A stretch of 64,000 bases of DNA from Adiantum capillus-veneris (GCA_014529385.2 CM043952.1:156835057-156899056), one strand, 5' to 3'; shown: positions 23,701 through 35,425, numbered from the stretch's first letter. Program-made: numbers and translations. Notes: generated from the sequence alone by a model not told the origin.

Positions 23701-24638
23701 GTCTATATACAAAGAAGGCTAAGGATGGCAGTTGGCTGATCCTTATTTTGTATGTGGATGACATGTTGATTGCTGGCAAGCACTTGGAAGAAATTTCAGC
23801 TTTGAAGTCAAAGATGGCAAAATCGTTTGACATGAAAGACATGGGTGAGGAAAGTCATATACTTGGTATGCGCATTGAGAGAGACAGATCAAAGAAGTTG
23901 ATTTGGTTATCTCAAACATAGTATATTGACAAGGTTTTGCAACGTTTCAATATGGAGAAGGGAAAGGCATTGAGTGTTCCATTGCCACCATATGTGAAAC
24001 TTAGCAAACAAGATTGTCCTGTGTCTGAGGAAGAATAGGCTGAAATGGATAAGATTCCATATGCGTCTACAGTGGGTAGTTTGATGTATGCAATGATTTC
24101 TACTCACCCAGACATTGCATTTGCAGTGGGAGTAGTAAGTCGATACATGTCAAACCCAGGCAAGAAACATTGGGAGGCAGTGAAAGGAATATTGAGATAC
24201 CTGAAAGCTACAAAGAGTATGCGTATATGCTATGGGAGTCAAGAGCTAAGTGTAAAGGGTTTTACAAACTCAGATTATGCAGGTGACTTAGACAACCGAA
24301 GGTCTACGTCAGGGTATGTCTTTACATTGGCTAGTGGAGCAGTATCATGGCATTCTAGATTACAAGATTGTGTTACTCAGTCTACTACAGAGGCTGAATA
24401 TGTTGCAGCATCAGAGGCATGCAAAGAATCAATTTGGCTTAATCGACTAGTAACAGATTTGGGAATCAAAGAAGAGATGCCTGTGTTATATTGTGATAGT
24501 CAAAGTGCTATACAATTGGCTCGCAATCCAGTTTATCACTCAAAGACAAAGCATGTGGATGTGAAGTATCATTTCATCAGGGAAATGCTCGAGGATAAGC
24601 AACTTTAGCTTGTCAAATTTCACACCACAGAAAATCCT
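20793..24638 (+). pseudogene. Element D Gag-Pol polyprotein (Ty1/copia)
   Basis: One frame starts at ATG 20793. The Gag (UBN2-like) domain comes first, then the zinc knuckle CYHCGKKGHMKRDC near 21495, and the protease motif WIIDSGASLHVS near 21739. The GAG-pre-integrase HSRLGHMS near 22132 follows, then the integrase core with Asp in HSDLCGP, Asp in RTDNGGEY and Glu in NGVAERMN. RT carries the YVDDM box near 23752 and an RNase H ends the frame. An in-frame loss of about 25 codons between SYF and FSVFKTFV (near 22365) shortens integrase. TAG codons at 23028, 23919, 24036 and 24606 interrupt the frame. Its last codons lie at 33742-33813, beyond element C. Confidence 0.95.
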
Positions 24639-24886
24639 TGTGCGCTCCTTGCCGCACTGTCGAAGCAAGGGACTTGCCAATGCACCGTGTGCGAGCCGCA
24701 GACGGCTCCAAGCACACAACTAGTTTAACTAGTAAGCTCAAAGAGGGCAATAGTGTGTCACTCACCGCCTTATGCTCCTGCCGTAGAGGATTCCTCGCCG
24801 CGAAGAAGAAGGAGACGCCACTACGCCGCGCTCAACCGCTTTGTCGCCGCCGTGCCTTCGTAATGCTCCATCGCACACACACTCTC

Positions 24887-24934
<48 letters not shown>

Positions 24935-25233
24935 AGGTGAAGAAGAAGAAGATGGAGATGGAGATGGAGCAAGAGCACTCTTCTATTGCACAAATGAGAG
25001 AATGAGTAAATTTTAGGTTTAGTTGGCTTTTATATGAGCTCACCCCATTCACACTTGGGCGCCCATGCTTAGCCAACTAATCCCTTGAATGTCCCAGTTA
25101 GAGTGCGCCTCTCATCGGCGATCACTCTTACCCTTTTCCTATTGGTCCGACAAGCCCGGTACCTGACTCTACCAAATACATAATACACGTCCGTCGTACG
25201 TGATGGGGTGTCTGTGAGCCGTGAGGGTTAACA
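24639..25233 (-). repeat. 3' LTR of element C
   Basis: In plus orientation it reads TGTGCGCTCC...GGGTTAACA and matches 33118-33736. It contains a CT/CA microsatellite at about 24886-24930, shorter than in the other LTR. A minus-strand TATA box ATATAAAAG is the complement of 25027-25035. Open frames across it are LTR sequence and not genes. Confidence 0.95.
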
Positions 25234-27007
25234 TGCCCCCCTTCCTGATGTAGATTCCGTCCTCGGAAGCTATTGAGTTGAAGCTCGTTCGTCGAGGTGG
25301 AAGAGCATTTGAGATGAATGTCCTTAGCCTTCTTCAGTCACTGCAAAATCAACAACATTGGCACGGTAATTGCATTTTCATAAGTGATTAAAAAGCATAT
25401 GCAGTTTTAGGTAGACACATTGATTGGTAAAAGAATTTCAAACAATTTGTCAGCAATGAAAATTAAATTGCAATGTAGTCAAATGCATAAACAGATGTAA
25501 AGGTAAAAAATTAAACAAGTCTGGGGTCGCTAATTTGACGGTCGAAAGGCACTAGAGATCGAATATTAATACTATGGGCAACTTCTTAATTTTCAGTGGT
25601 CAATTAAATTGTTTAATCGCGAGAGCCAAGTATTCATGTTCGAGGGCTGAGTAGAGGCTATATCTAGAAGACCTTGTAGTTAAGCTACCATAAAAGGAAT
25701 TTCTCATGAAATCATCGCCTGACTGATTACTTTTTCTTTGACCCCCCAAAGTCTTTTCACAGTGATTCAATTTGATGTGTGTGCTTATTTTGTATGCCTT
25801 GGGTTTTTTGCTTTTCAAGGAAAAGCGCCCACACTGGGAACCTCTAGGGCTCTAGTACCATAGGCAATACATGTGAGTGAAGTACCAATTTAAGCAGGGA
25901 TTTCTCTTCCAGCTTAAAATTTTACATTGTGGCACTTTGATTTTTTGTTTGTTCATTTTCAGCATTTTAATTTTGTAACTTTGGGGGGTCATATAACACT
26001 GTTACCCTCCCCAGGCTCATCACATTAGTAAACTCCCTTTATAATACTTAAGCTAAAGGTCAATAGGGTTAAGCCCACTAGAAAGCCCTAGTACATTTCA
26101 CACAATGCTGCCTAAATCGGATTAAGAACCTAAGTAACCCTTAATTATTAGGAAGGCATTCCCCATGGTATTAAGAGAAGATCTCTAACACCTAACTTGG
26201 TCAAAGTAGCTTAGTTGGACTGCTTGATTTTTAAACCTAGACAAGTGATTATGACAGAAAATTACATTGAATTAAATGTTTGTTACTAAGCAAATGTGCT
26301 GGATATTATCCTACCAATCACAATTAAAGCAGACAATCATAGATGCAAAAAAGATAAGGGGCAATGATAATGGACAAGAAACACCTGTTTGTGTTGATGG
26401 TCGCGCTTGATTTGAAGAGTGAGTCGAGATAAAGATTCCATGAAGGTCCAAATCCTAACAACAACAACATGTTCCTGTACACACTAGGAAACACAAAGAA
26501 TACCTCTAGGAGGCACATCAGTGGGAAAAAGGAACTTTGCTAATCACTCAACTCTAAAACAAAAACATTCCTATCGTACTAATCTTACCTACCCTCCATC
26601 ACTCAAGTGATGAGGATCAAAGGTGTTTTATGGCATAGGTTTCTGTTTCACTGTACCAGATGTGACATTTGTAGGTCTGAGTCATTCTTTGACTTTTAAT
26701 GTGCATACTCGTTTGCTAATTGCTCTTGCTCTTTATTATTATTTTTTTGTTTTTTGAGAGTATAAAGCTTTATATGTACATTCCCTAAGATCGGAGATTA
26801 AGAGGTCAGGGAGAAAGGTTGAGAGGGAAGCAAGTGAATGATGGATGTCAGCAAACACTCCCCCCTTCCTTGGGTAGATCATACCGTTTGAAATGAGCTT
26901 GTCACCCTTTGAAACCAATTGTTCCAGTTGGTAATAGGTGGAGATTTTTGCCAGTAGTTTTCTATTACCTTAGGCGCCTCGTCGAGTTGCAAGGGTGGTA
27001 AGGTACT
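25234..27007 (-). other. 3' noncoding region of element C with PPT
   Basis: The polypurine tract is the complement of 25235-25250 (GGAAGGGGGG next to the LTR). The remaining 1.7 kb has no open frame with recognisable content. A second PPT-like tract, GGAAGGGGGGAGTG on the minus strand, lies at about 26857-26873. A third lies inside the coding region at 27168-27182. Confidence 0.7.
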
Positions 27008-30000
27008 CTACCAAGATCGAACTTGAAGTAGTTCATCAGGTGATTCTTGAACACTGGGAGGTGTGGATTCCTTTGTAGCTTTATGGAGGTCCACTATTGT
27101 AGGTGGAGGCTGTGTAGAAGCTTTTACCTCTATGGATGTATTACATGAGGAGCTAGAAGCTTCATGGGACTCCCCCCTTCCTGAGCTAGGTGGAACAAAT
27201 CGTTCTTTCTTTGGTACCCAAACTAGCTCGGGAGCGGGTGTGTAGCATTCTGTGATTTTTTTCTTTCCACGATCATTGATTCGTTTTGGAGCTACGGGAT
27301 TGGGCTCACTTGGGTCAGGTGATAGGTAAGAGCACAATCTACGTTTTGGCACCCATATTTGATCATTTCCTTGAAAGCCTTGGGCTTCCAATAGTCGTTT
27401 AGGGATCCATCGCAACATTTTCTTACTTTTCTTGGAGCGAGTGGTACGTTTCTTACAAGGCTTCTGTTTTTTAGCACTAGCTATGGTCACTAAAGAAGCT
27501 TTAGGGACCCACTTGTATGTTTTCTTCGTTACATTAGGATGAGTCTTGTCGGAAGCGATATGCATTGCTTGTAGCATATTTAAGGATACAGGCATTTCAT
27601 CCCCCTCAGGTGTTACCCAGGTCGTCCCCCTATTTCCCCAAGTGTCTATGGTTGCTGCTAGGTGGACCCAATCCACATTGTCCGACTCAGTCATCCCAGG
27701 TAGGATATCCATATAAGGAGAATCTTGGCCAATGTCTGTATCCTTCTTACAAGTGTAACAATATTGTAGTGGGGCTGAGTGAACTGTGGTGTCAGAGCGA
27801 TGATCAATAATTGTTTTACTCCCTAAGGGTTGTACCTTACCAGTCACCAAATCCACTCTAAGGACAGAGTCTTGGACTTGCAAATAGACATGATTTTTAG
27901 ACCAATCATGAACCATTTGTGCTTCCCTCATGAATAGTCGTCCTAAAATCATTTCATATGACATAAGGTGTTTAGAGAAATCCATTACAATGAACGTATG
28001 TCGTACCTTGTGTCCTAGAACTTTGATCTTAAGATCCTTGAGCATCCCCATAGGTTTGGCTATGGTACCATTTGCCATCTTTACCACAATGTTAGTAACA
28101 CTGAGGCGGGGTTTTCCCATGGATTCCCAACAATCTTTTGTAACGATGCTAACTCCCGCACCACCATCAAGAATTCCCTTTATAGTTAATCCCTTGGTAG
28201 TGATGGGTAGGGTAGCATTAGACTCGTCACCTTCAAAATACTGCCCTAATTCGTTAATGGGTACCTCGATCACAGACTCGTGTCCATCTAAGTCAAGTGA
28301 TTGCACATGATTTTCCTCATCAATCATAATCGAGTCAGGCCTATTTGGTTGCGCAAACTGCGGTAATCCCGTTCGTAGCTCTCCATTAAGGAATGCTCGA
28401 AGTGCAAGGAATAACTCAGGATCTCCATACAGCTTTGCTATGATCGTGGTTCGGACCTCAGAAGACATGAAGTCCACTAGTTTGGCAACATTCATTGGCA
28501 TTTTGCAGGGTGTAGGTCCTTGACTAGGAACTGGTGAGGATGGAATCTCATATTCCTCAATGGGATCAGGTATTCCTTCGTTAAACATTCTTTCCAACAA
28601 GAAGGGTGTATGCTCACTCTTTGATGTCTCGTCCTCACTCCCTTCTTGGATGATACTAGATATGGGTAACGGTCTATGGTTCATGTGGGGTGGATGAACT
28701 TGCGTGGGAAACACTGTGTCATGAGTTTTGACATGCATGGGTTCTGGTTCTAGTTTCCTTTGAGTCTCCTCCACTAAACCTCTTAGATGTTTCACCTACT
28801 CAATCTCGTCTACTGGGTTTGGGTACGTCCCAATCTTCTTGTTACAATTCTTCCCTTTTTGCCCCTGCGGTTTATCTTGGGGGTCTTGGATTGGATTTGG
28901 AAACACTTGTGGTGTTTTCAAAGGCTCTTTATGGTTTTCTCTTATTCGGTTTTCATTTGGTTCCATGTTACGGTTTTCTTTGTTGGTCTTTCCCTTTGTG
29001 GTATTGGTTCTAGTCTCCATTGTCTCGATTGAATCTGAATCATCCTCGAGGTCATTCATATACACGGGGTCATCTCCTGTTCCTATGTTTGTTTTGGAAC
29101 TTGGCTTTGAATTTCCCGTATTCTACGACCTCTTCCTTCGTGTCTTCTTTTTCTTTGCTTGGATAACTGACGCGGTATCTCTCTCTTCGAGGATATGGCC
29201 TGGCCTTTGAAGCATGGACCATGTAATCGCATAAGCGGGTGCGACGGGTGGTATTGGCGATGTCACACTAGCAATTTCGACCAAATTTAGGGGTGTGATT
29301 TTAGGCGCATTTGGGTTATAGGGGCATTGGGCAATCAAGTGATCTATGCCACAACGATTACATGTGAGTATTGGCATTGCAGATGTGCTCCCTTGATTCA
29401 TTTGCATCTGTGAAACATTCTTTTGCAGCCTAATAGGGCACTCCGCTGCCCGATGTGGTCCACCACACTCGTAGCATTGAAGAGGTGGCCTCCTAGCCTG
29501 GGTGTTGATATTTTGACCTCTGGATGCGAGAGCAGCAGCTTGATAAACTGGCTTGACGTGCCCCCAACAATCTTCCATGTAGTATATAGGACACTCTTCC
29601 AATGTATCAAGTCCGTAGGCAATACTAGTGTCTATTTCCTTCTCACAGCCATCTGCATAAGCATTTGATGGCTCACAACCCACTTGGTTCATAGGGGCGA
29701 CTCTTGGATGCGGGGGCTGCGGTCCTAGCACAGGAGGTGGTAGCGGTGTAGCTTGTACAACATTTTGAGATCTAGGGACCATGTGTTGCGGTAGTTGCTC
29801 AACAGGTGGAGCAGGCATCAATACAAGAGCTCGAGGCGCATCCGTCCAGGCTACAGGTGGTCTATTTGCCATCATACGTTTGATCATTAAACAATCCTTA
29901 GCTTGGTGACCATACCTACCACATGCGTTGCAAGTTCCATTAAATTTTACTCTAAACGTAGGGCACTCACTAGTGCTATGTGGACCTAAGCAAATGGAAC

Positions 30001-32056
30001 ACCATTGTTGCTCCCTTCTTGGATACATGTGACTATTTTGAGGGGGTCGATTATCCTTAAGAGACTCTTGGATTGCCTTGGTGAGGTCTGTCAAGAATGT
30101 CTCAAATACCTTTGGCTCATTGGCAATGGGCTTTGTAGTCATGGGTTCATACTCAATGGCTTGTGAGCTAGTGGATCTCGTGTCAGTAGACACCCTCATG
30201 CCTGCTATCATCAAGTTGTCCTCTAATTGGATTGCATTGGCAGTGACATCTTCCCAGGTTGTGATACCTCTAATCACTAGTCCATTATAGATTCCTTCAT
30301 TCCTCAAGCCTCGAATGAATCGATCAAGCAGTTGGTTATTGTTGAAGCGCTCATTTACAGGGCAGCAAGAGTTTAAGTGCTTTAGACGACTAATGAAGTC
30401 CCTTACTGACTCTCCTTCCTTACGTTCGGCCTTCTGTAGCTGAGATGCTACACCCCAAAGCACACCTTCTCGTATGTACTCCTTTAGAAACAACCTTCGA
30501 AGGGTAGGGTAGATTGTTTTCTCGTCCACCCTTAGGGTTCTATACCAATCTCCAGCCTTCCCACTTAATGTCAAGCTTAAGGCATTGCACTTATGTAGTT
30601 CGTTGCGTTCCCCTAAGGAATCGCATACTTGTTCAAACACTTCAATGTGTTTTCTAGCATCTTCGTCCCCATTGAATTTTTACGTGAGTTTGGCAATTTG
30701 TACTGCCTTACTTCTAGGCTCTCTATCAGATGCATGACGCATATTTTCCGCGATAGATCGACCTATGGTTTGAGCAAACACTGCCAAGTCACCTATGTGA
30801 GGAGGCAGGGCCGGTGGAGGTACTCTTGGAATCATATGTGGGAGAGGGACGGGTACCGGTCTTGGCATATGTGTGGATGATGCAGGATATGGAACATAAC
30901 CGTGCATAGGTCCACTCGGATAAGGGCTAGGGAGCGGCACTCGAGGAGCATGAACAAGTAGTACAATTGGAGGTGTGGGGGCCATGTGCGCATAAGGGGC
31001 TAGAGGCACATACGGTCGAGGCCCCATATTAGGTACTAAGACACTAGGTAGTGGCACTACGCTAACCGTAGATGTCATCGGTACATTCTCTGTCAGGCTT
31101 ATCCCTGGAGTGAGCACTGTGTTTTCCTTAATAGAGGGTTGAGCCAAGTTAGGGAAGCTGAAGTTGTCGCTCGGAGGCTCAGATTGCATAGAGACCCCAG
31201 GTGAAATGACGTAAGATGGGTCCATGGGACTCATTAGAGGAGTCTCCATTTGTGATAGAGTAGGCTGTTGAGCCTTGCTCGTATCCAGAAATCTCATGGG
31301 GCCAGTTGAGAGTATATTTACCCCTCGGTTTTGCCTTTCCGATTGAATAATGCCATGGATAACATTACAGATCATTTTCTGTTGATCTTCGATGCTCGTG
31401 GCACTAGAGGTGGATTGTACAATCTCTATCCATCCTACATGGTAGGCGTGGCCAGAGTGTAGATCCGTCAACACCTCAGTGTGGAGGTCGTATGTTCAAT
31501 GATCATTAATGAACAATCCTTCTAGAGTCGACGTGTTAACGGTTTCTTGTGAGGTAGAAGCAATGTTGCTCCCCGTGGTTTTACTTGTCACCAACGGTAC
31601 TCTTGAGGGAACTTCTGAAGGAGGCAGCTCAACAGGGCCTTCTTGGTAAGAAGTTGGCAGGATATCCACATGGACACTCTTTGGGGGTGTGGGGTCCACG
31701 TGCGATGTCAAAGGAGAGTCCACTTCCCCACCCCCTTCGTGTGCTTCATTTGCATCAGGTTTCGAGCGAGTAGCTCTACCTAATGTTTCCATGAAACGGC
31801 TAAACATACTAGTACTAGGCTGTGGAGCTTCGGGAGGTGCATGGCCTTCTCTCTCAATGTTTTGGGTAGGGTATGCTTCCATGATTTCTAAGTCGGAGGA
31901 GGAATCACTAGCGGCTATTTTAGGGTCTTGGGTGGTGCTACCTTGTGTCCCCGCTGAGGGTCTAGAGCCTATCGAGGATGGGTAATGGGTGTCCGTATGA
32001 ACAGAGGCACCCTCAATATGCTCGTGTTCTAGCACCCGCCCAGAGCGTAAGTGCAT
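27008..32056 (-). pseudogene. gag: Element C Gag-protease polyprotein
   Basis: A single minus-strand frame of 1,683 codons starts MHLRSGRVL, a classic gypsy Gag start. It is interrupted only by stops at 31496 (TGA), 30680 (TAA), 29123 (TAG) and 28796 (TAG). The N-terminal third is proline-rich. The capsid-type domain lies at about 30640-30200. Four zinc knuckles follow (CSICLGPHSTSEC, CNACGRYGHQAKDC, CYECGGPHRAAEC, CNRCGIDHLIAQC). The protease has LDGGAG in place of DSG/DTG (near 28155) and MILGRLF. The C-terminal tail repeats WVPK/WIPK four times (about 27550-27200). The catalytic Asp is kept. Similarity of the protease region to element A suggests a related helper family. Confidence 0.92.
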
Positions 32057-33095
32057 GTGCTTTTGATACCCTAAGGTGTCAAAAAGCTGCTCTAGGAGGC
32101 CCTGTGACTAGTTTTTTGCGTGTTTTTTGTTTGTTTTTTTTCTAGATTTTTTAGAGCGTGTCGTGGAATGGGCCGTGTGATATCTCGAAACGAGCGTATC
32201 GCTAGGAGGGACGCGCTGTGCTTTACAGCCCACCGTTTGGTTCTATTTTGCTCCAGAAAAGCCCGAAACAGTCTTTTCCTAGCTGGGGAACTAGGCTCCA
32301 AATAGCAAGTCTAAGGGTGCAAGTGGGAAGAGAAGGGAGGAGAGTGGAGGACTTGCCCCACATGCTCTCATTCCCTCTTGAGGGAGTAGGGTATATATAT
32401 AAGAGTGAGTCTAGTATATATCATAGGACTGAGGCCTGAGGCCTGGGCCTGGGCTTGGGCTTGGGGAAATGATCCCGATCCCGATCTATCTTTTATACAA
32501 ACCAACCCGTCCGTTTTTATACCTCACGTTTTTTATTTTCGAAAAATTTAACCTCCCCCTCACTCACGTTTTTATTTTTTGATTTTTTAAAAAAAGAAAA
32601 TTTTATTTTTTTTTTCTGCAAAAAATTTTAATCTTTTTGTTTTTTTGGTACGCGTTTTGGTGCGCGTTGACCTCACCTACCTCCTTACTGTCTCGCCTAC
32701 CTACTGACCTGCTAATCAGTGGTTCACCTAATTACTAACCTACTTAATTAACTAACTGTGCGCCTAACTGTGCACAAACCAGGAAACACAGAAAATGCAG
32801 AAAATTGAAACTTGACAGAACTGTGCAGTGCAAACCAGAAAATGCAAAAAAACGCAAGAAATGCTAACTGTGTGACTAATGCTAACTGTGTGCAAACAGA
32901 AAAACAGAATTTTGCTAATTGTCTAACTAATACTAAATGTACGCAGCAGAAAAACAGAAAATGCAAACTGTGCGCAACAGAAAAACAGAATTAACAACTT
33001 GCAGAAAAAATACGCCTTCCTCTCCCTCTTCTTTCCTACTGCAAACCACTCATACAAGAAGCACAAAGTGCCTCTTGGGCTTAGTGCAGGGCTAT
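32057..33095 (-). other. 5' leader of element C
   Basis: This is untranslated sequence between primer site and Gag start. It includes AT-rich, T/A homopolymer-rich stretches (about 32560-32650) and a region of repeated words ending in AACTGTG and GCAAACAGAAAA (about 32755-32990). No coding content is recognised. Confidence 0.6.
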
Positions 33096-33113
33096 TCCCC
33101 GGCAACGGCGCCA
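33096..33113 (-). promoter_or_regulatory. Primer binding site of element C (tRNA-Asp type)
   Basis: The minus strand reads TGGCGCCGTTGCCGGGGA four bases inside the LTR edge. This is complementary to the 3' end of plant tRNA-Asp including its CCA. It fixes the orientation of element C and the inner edge of its 5' LTR. Confidence 0.93.
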
Positions 33114-33117
33114 AAAA

Positions 33118-33366
33118 TGTGCGCTCCTTGCCGCACTGTCGAAGCAAGGGACTTGCCAATGCACCGTGTGCGAGCCGCAGACGGCTCCAAGCACACAACT
33201 AGTTTAACTAGTAAGCTCAAAGAGGGCAATAGTGTGTCACTCACCGCCTTATGCTCCTGCCGTAGAGGATTCCTCGCCGCGAAGAAGAAGGAGACGCCGC
33301 TACGCCGCGCTCAACCACTTCGTCGCCGCCGTGCCTTCGTAATGCTCGATCACACACACACTCTCC

Positions 33367-33437
<71 letters not shown>

Positions 33438-33736
33438 AGGTGAAGAAGAAGAAGATGGAGATGGAGATGGAGCAAGAGCACTCTTCTATTGCACAAATGA
33501 GAGAATGAGTAAATTTTAGGTTTAGTTGGCTTTTATATGAGCTCACCCCATTCACACTTGGGCACCCATGCTTAGCCAACTAATCCCTTGAATGTCCCAG
33601 TTAGAGTGCACCTCTCACCGGTGATCACTCTTACCCTTTTCCTATTGGTCCGACAAGCCCGGTACCTGACTCTACCAAATACATAATACACGTCCATCGT
33701 ACGTGATGGGGTGTCTGTGAGCCATGAGGGTTAACA
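33118..33736 (-). repeat. 5' LTR of element C
   Basis: It matches the copy at 24639-25233. It is longer mainly because the CA run at 33384-33433 has expanded. A minus-strand TATA box ATATAAAAG is the complement of 33530-33538. Most single-base differences from the other LTR are C/T or G/A changes. Confidence 0.95.
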
Positions 33737-33741
33737 ATCCT

Positions 33742-33813
33742 GCCGATCTACTTACAAAAGGACTTCCCTTAGAGAGCTTTGCGCATTTTCGCAAGCAGTT
33801 AGGTGTAGGGTAG
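33742..33813 (+). pseudogene. Last codons of element D pol, displaced by element C
   Basis: Immediately after the ATCCT duplication the D frame resumes with ADLLTKGLPLESFAHFRKQL, the usual end of a copia RNase H, and stops at TAG 33811-33813. The codon phase across element C is preserved, which confirms the insertion site. Confidence 0.92.
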
Positions 33814-33891
33814 TACACCACTTCTCTACATCTCTTGTATATTAGCTTGTATAGTAGATTCTCTCACACTTAAAGTACCACATTGGCCTTT

Positions 33892-33901
33892 AAGTGGGAG
33901 G
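33892..33901 (+). promoter_or_regulatory. Polypurine tract of element D
   Basis: AAGTGGGAGG lies just before the 3' LTR start at 33903, the position and composition expected for a copia plus-strand primer. Confidence 0.8.
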
Positions 33902-33902
33902 T

Positions 33903-34094
33903 TGTTGGGGTATAAAGCCCAATGTGGTCGCCCAGGTAAGTGGACGGGCCGCCAGGTATGTACACATATTCTTTTGTAAAAACCTAATAAGAACTCACTA
34001 TGCTCTACACATTACAGTAGAGCGAGTTCACCATATCGTCGTGCTCTTCTTCTCGCACTCTCTCTTGCGTCGCACTTCCGCTCGTACTCCTTCA
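33903..34094 (+). repeat. 3' LTR of element D
   Basis: TGTTGGGGTATAAAG...CTCCTTCA, 192 bp, matching 19548-19739 with about five changes. It is followed by the target duplication CATAG. Confidence 0.95.
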
Positions 34095-35163
34095 CATAGG
34101 CCATTTTAATCTTGTATTCATAGCTGTTGATGTCATCCTCGTCCCTCACCGCCATAGGATGGAAATGGATTTCCTTGGTCTTCATATCTAGCACCACCTA
34201 CCGCCCCTTTTTCTTTATCAAGCAAGCTTAACACCCTACTTTCCCAATCCTGTGTGGAACCTATTTCCAATAGCCACAACCTACCCAAGATGATAGGATA
34301 TGTGCTATCCCCAGCTTTCATCACAAAGAAGTTGATTAGCCACTCCATGCCCATCACTTTCACTCTTACGTCCTGGGCCATGCCCAAACCCCTAGCTTTA
34401 GCATGGTTAGCCATCCTCATGTGCACATTTGACTTGGCTACCACATTAACCCCTGTTTCCCACATCACAGCTTTCCTCATGATGTAAACCTATGATCCAC
34501 CATCTATATAGGCTTGAACCTGCATCCTTTTTACGATGACAACATTCACCAAAGGAATAACATCCATCCGGCTACCTACCTTGAGTGCCATATTTTGCAC
34601 CGCATGCACATTGTCTTATCCCTTGGCAGCATGGTGCTCATGCTAATCAACCAATGTTGCCTTAGCGTTGGGTTCAATGCCAACAATTGTCCAAAAGTAA
34701 TATTAGCTCTTTGACTTTGAACATCACACACAACCCAAGCTGGAAATCCATTTGTTTAATCCTACAACACCTTCTTTTCTTACTAGTTTCAGGATTCTCT
34801 TTCCCCTCATATACTTTCCCCTTGCCTTTACGAGCTCTCGTCTCTTGCTCAGTTTCTATCTCCCTTTTGGCTCTAGCTCTTTTGTTAGCCAACACTTTGA
34901 CATCCTATTTATCCACCCTAGGGACTTCACTGCCATTCGTTTAGGCCTACTGTATTGGATTCTCAATCCCCTGCTCCCTCGGGGCCATTAAGCCGTTCTT
35001 GGCCTCTCCGTCTTCCAAACAAGGGGTAGATACCACCTCTTTCGCTTAGTGGATGAGGACAGTTTGGCACATAATGCCCTTATTCACTGCAATTATAGCA
35101 CCTTTCAGGTAGAGACCGTGCCATGTCCTTTGCTCCTGTAAGGGCCATGCTCGGGGACCACCG
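34095..35163 (-). pseudogene. Element E, 5' half: zinc knuckle and protease
   Basis: On the minus strand a zinc knuckle CYNCSE-stop-GHYVPNC lies near 35065-35105. A lysine/arginine-rich linker follows. The retropepsin has an active-site-like DGGS followed by a stop (near 34490), then VRVKVMGMEWL and IILGRLWLLEIGS near 34270. DGGS is a variant seen in Tat-type plant proteases. Many stops show old decay. The frame runs into the element D insertion at 34094/34095 and continues at 19547. Confidence 0.75.
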
Positions 35164-35171
35164 GCTGTACC

Positions 35172-35417
35172 CCGGGGAGGTCACCTAATAAAATGTAACC
35201 TATCACGTGAGTTCAACAGAAGGGTATTTAAAGTTCTTGAAACTTACAGAAATTTATATACAGAAGGGTATTATTTTTTCAAATTTGTTAAAAACTTACA
35301 GATTTTAAAAGAAAAGGGCACATTATATTATTAACAAAATTCACATATAAGGGGTTTTACAAAGATGTCTTGAACGCACATGATATGGTAGTTTTACACA
35401 TAGTGAATCCCCCGAGG
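35172..35417. mobile_element. Small TIR DNA transposon, copy 2
   Basis: This 246 bp insertion is related to 18364-18581. It is flanked by GCTGTACC at 35164-35171 and 35418-35425 (9 bp if the preceding G is included). Left end CCGGGGAGGTCACCT, right end complement CCTCGGGGGATTCACT. It shares the internal words TATCACGTGAGTT and AACGCACATGATAT with copy 1. No coding capacity. It lies just upstream of the zinc knuckle of element E. Confidence 0.85.
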
Positions 35418-35425
35418 GCTGTACC

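Larger units (their letters stand above)
24639..33736 (-). mobile_element. Element C: non-autonomous gag-protease LTR element (minus strand)
   Basis: The element is bounded by LTRs 24639-25233 and 33118-33736 and flanked on both sides by the perfect 5 bp duplication ATCCT (24634-24638 and 33737-33741). Read on the minus strand it has a tRNA-Asp type primer site, one gag-protease frame and a polypurine tract. It has no RT, RNase H or integrase in its 9.1 kb. It therefore must have moved with enzymes supplied by another element, as TR-GAG type elements do. The LTRs differ by about eleven substitutions plus microsatellite length, so the insertion is moderately old. Confidence 0.95.
19548..34094 (+). 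mobile_element. Element D: Ty1/copia LTR retrotransposon, itself interrupted by element C
   Basis: It is bounded by 192 bp LTRs (19548-19739 and 33903-34094) that differ at about five positions. It is flanked by CACAG (19543-19547) and CATAG (34095-34099), a 5 bp target duplication with one change. A tRNA-iMet type primer site follows the 5' LTR. The order gag, protease, integrase, RT, RNase H in one frame is the Ty1/copia order. It lies inside element E on the opposite strand, and element C (24639-33736) sits in the end of its pol. Without C the element is about 5.4 kb. Confidence 0.95.

Noticed and set aside
24638-24940. Open frame starting in the left LTR of element C, nearly identical to one at 32937-33443
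   Set aside because: It is the LTR read as protein, with the CA microsatellite giving a HTHT run; the two copies are simply the two LTRs.
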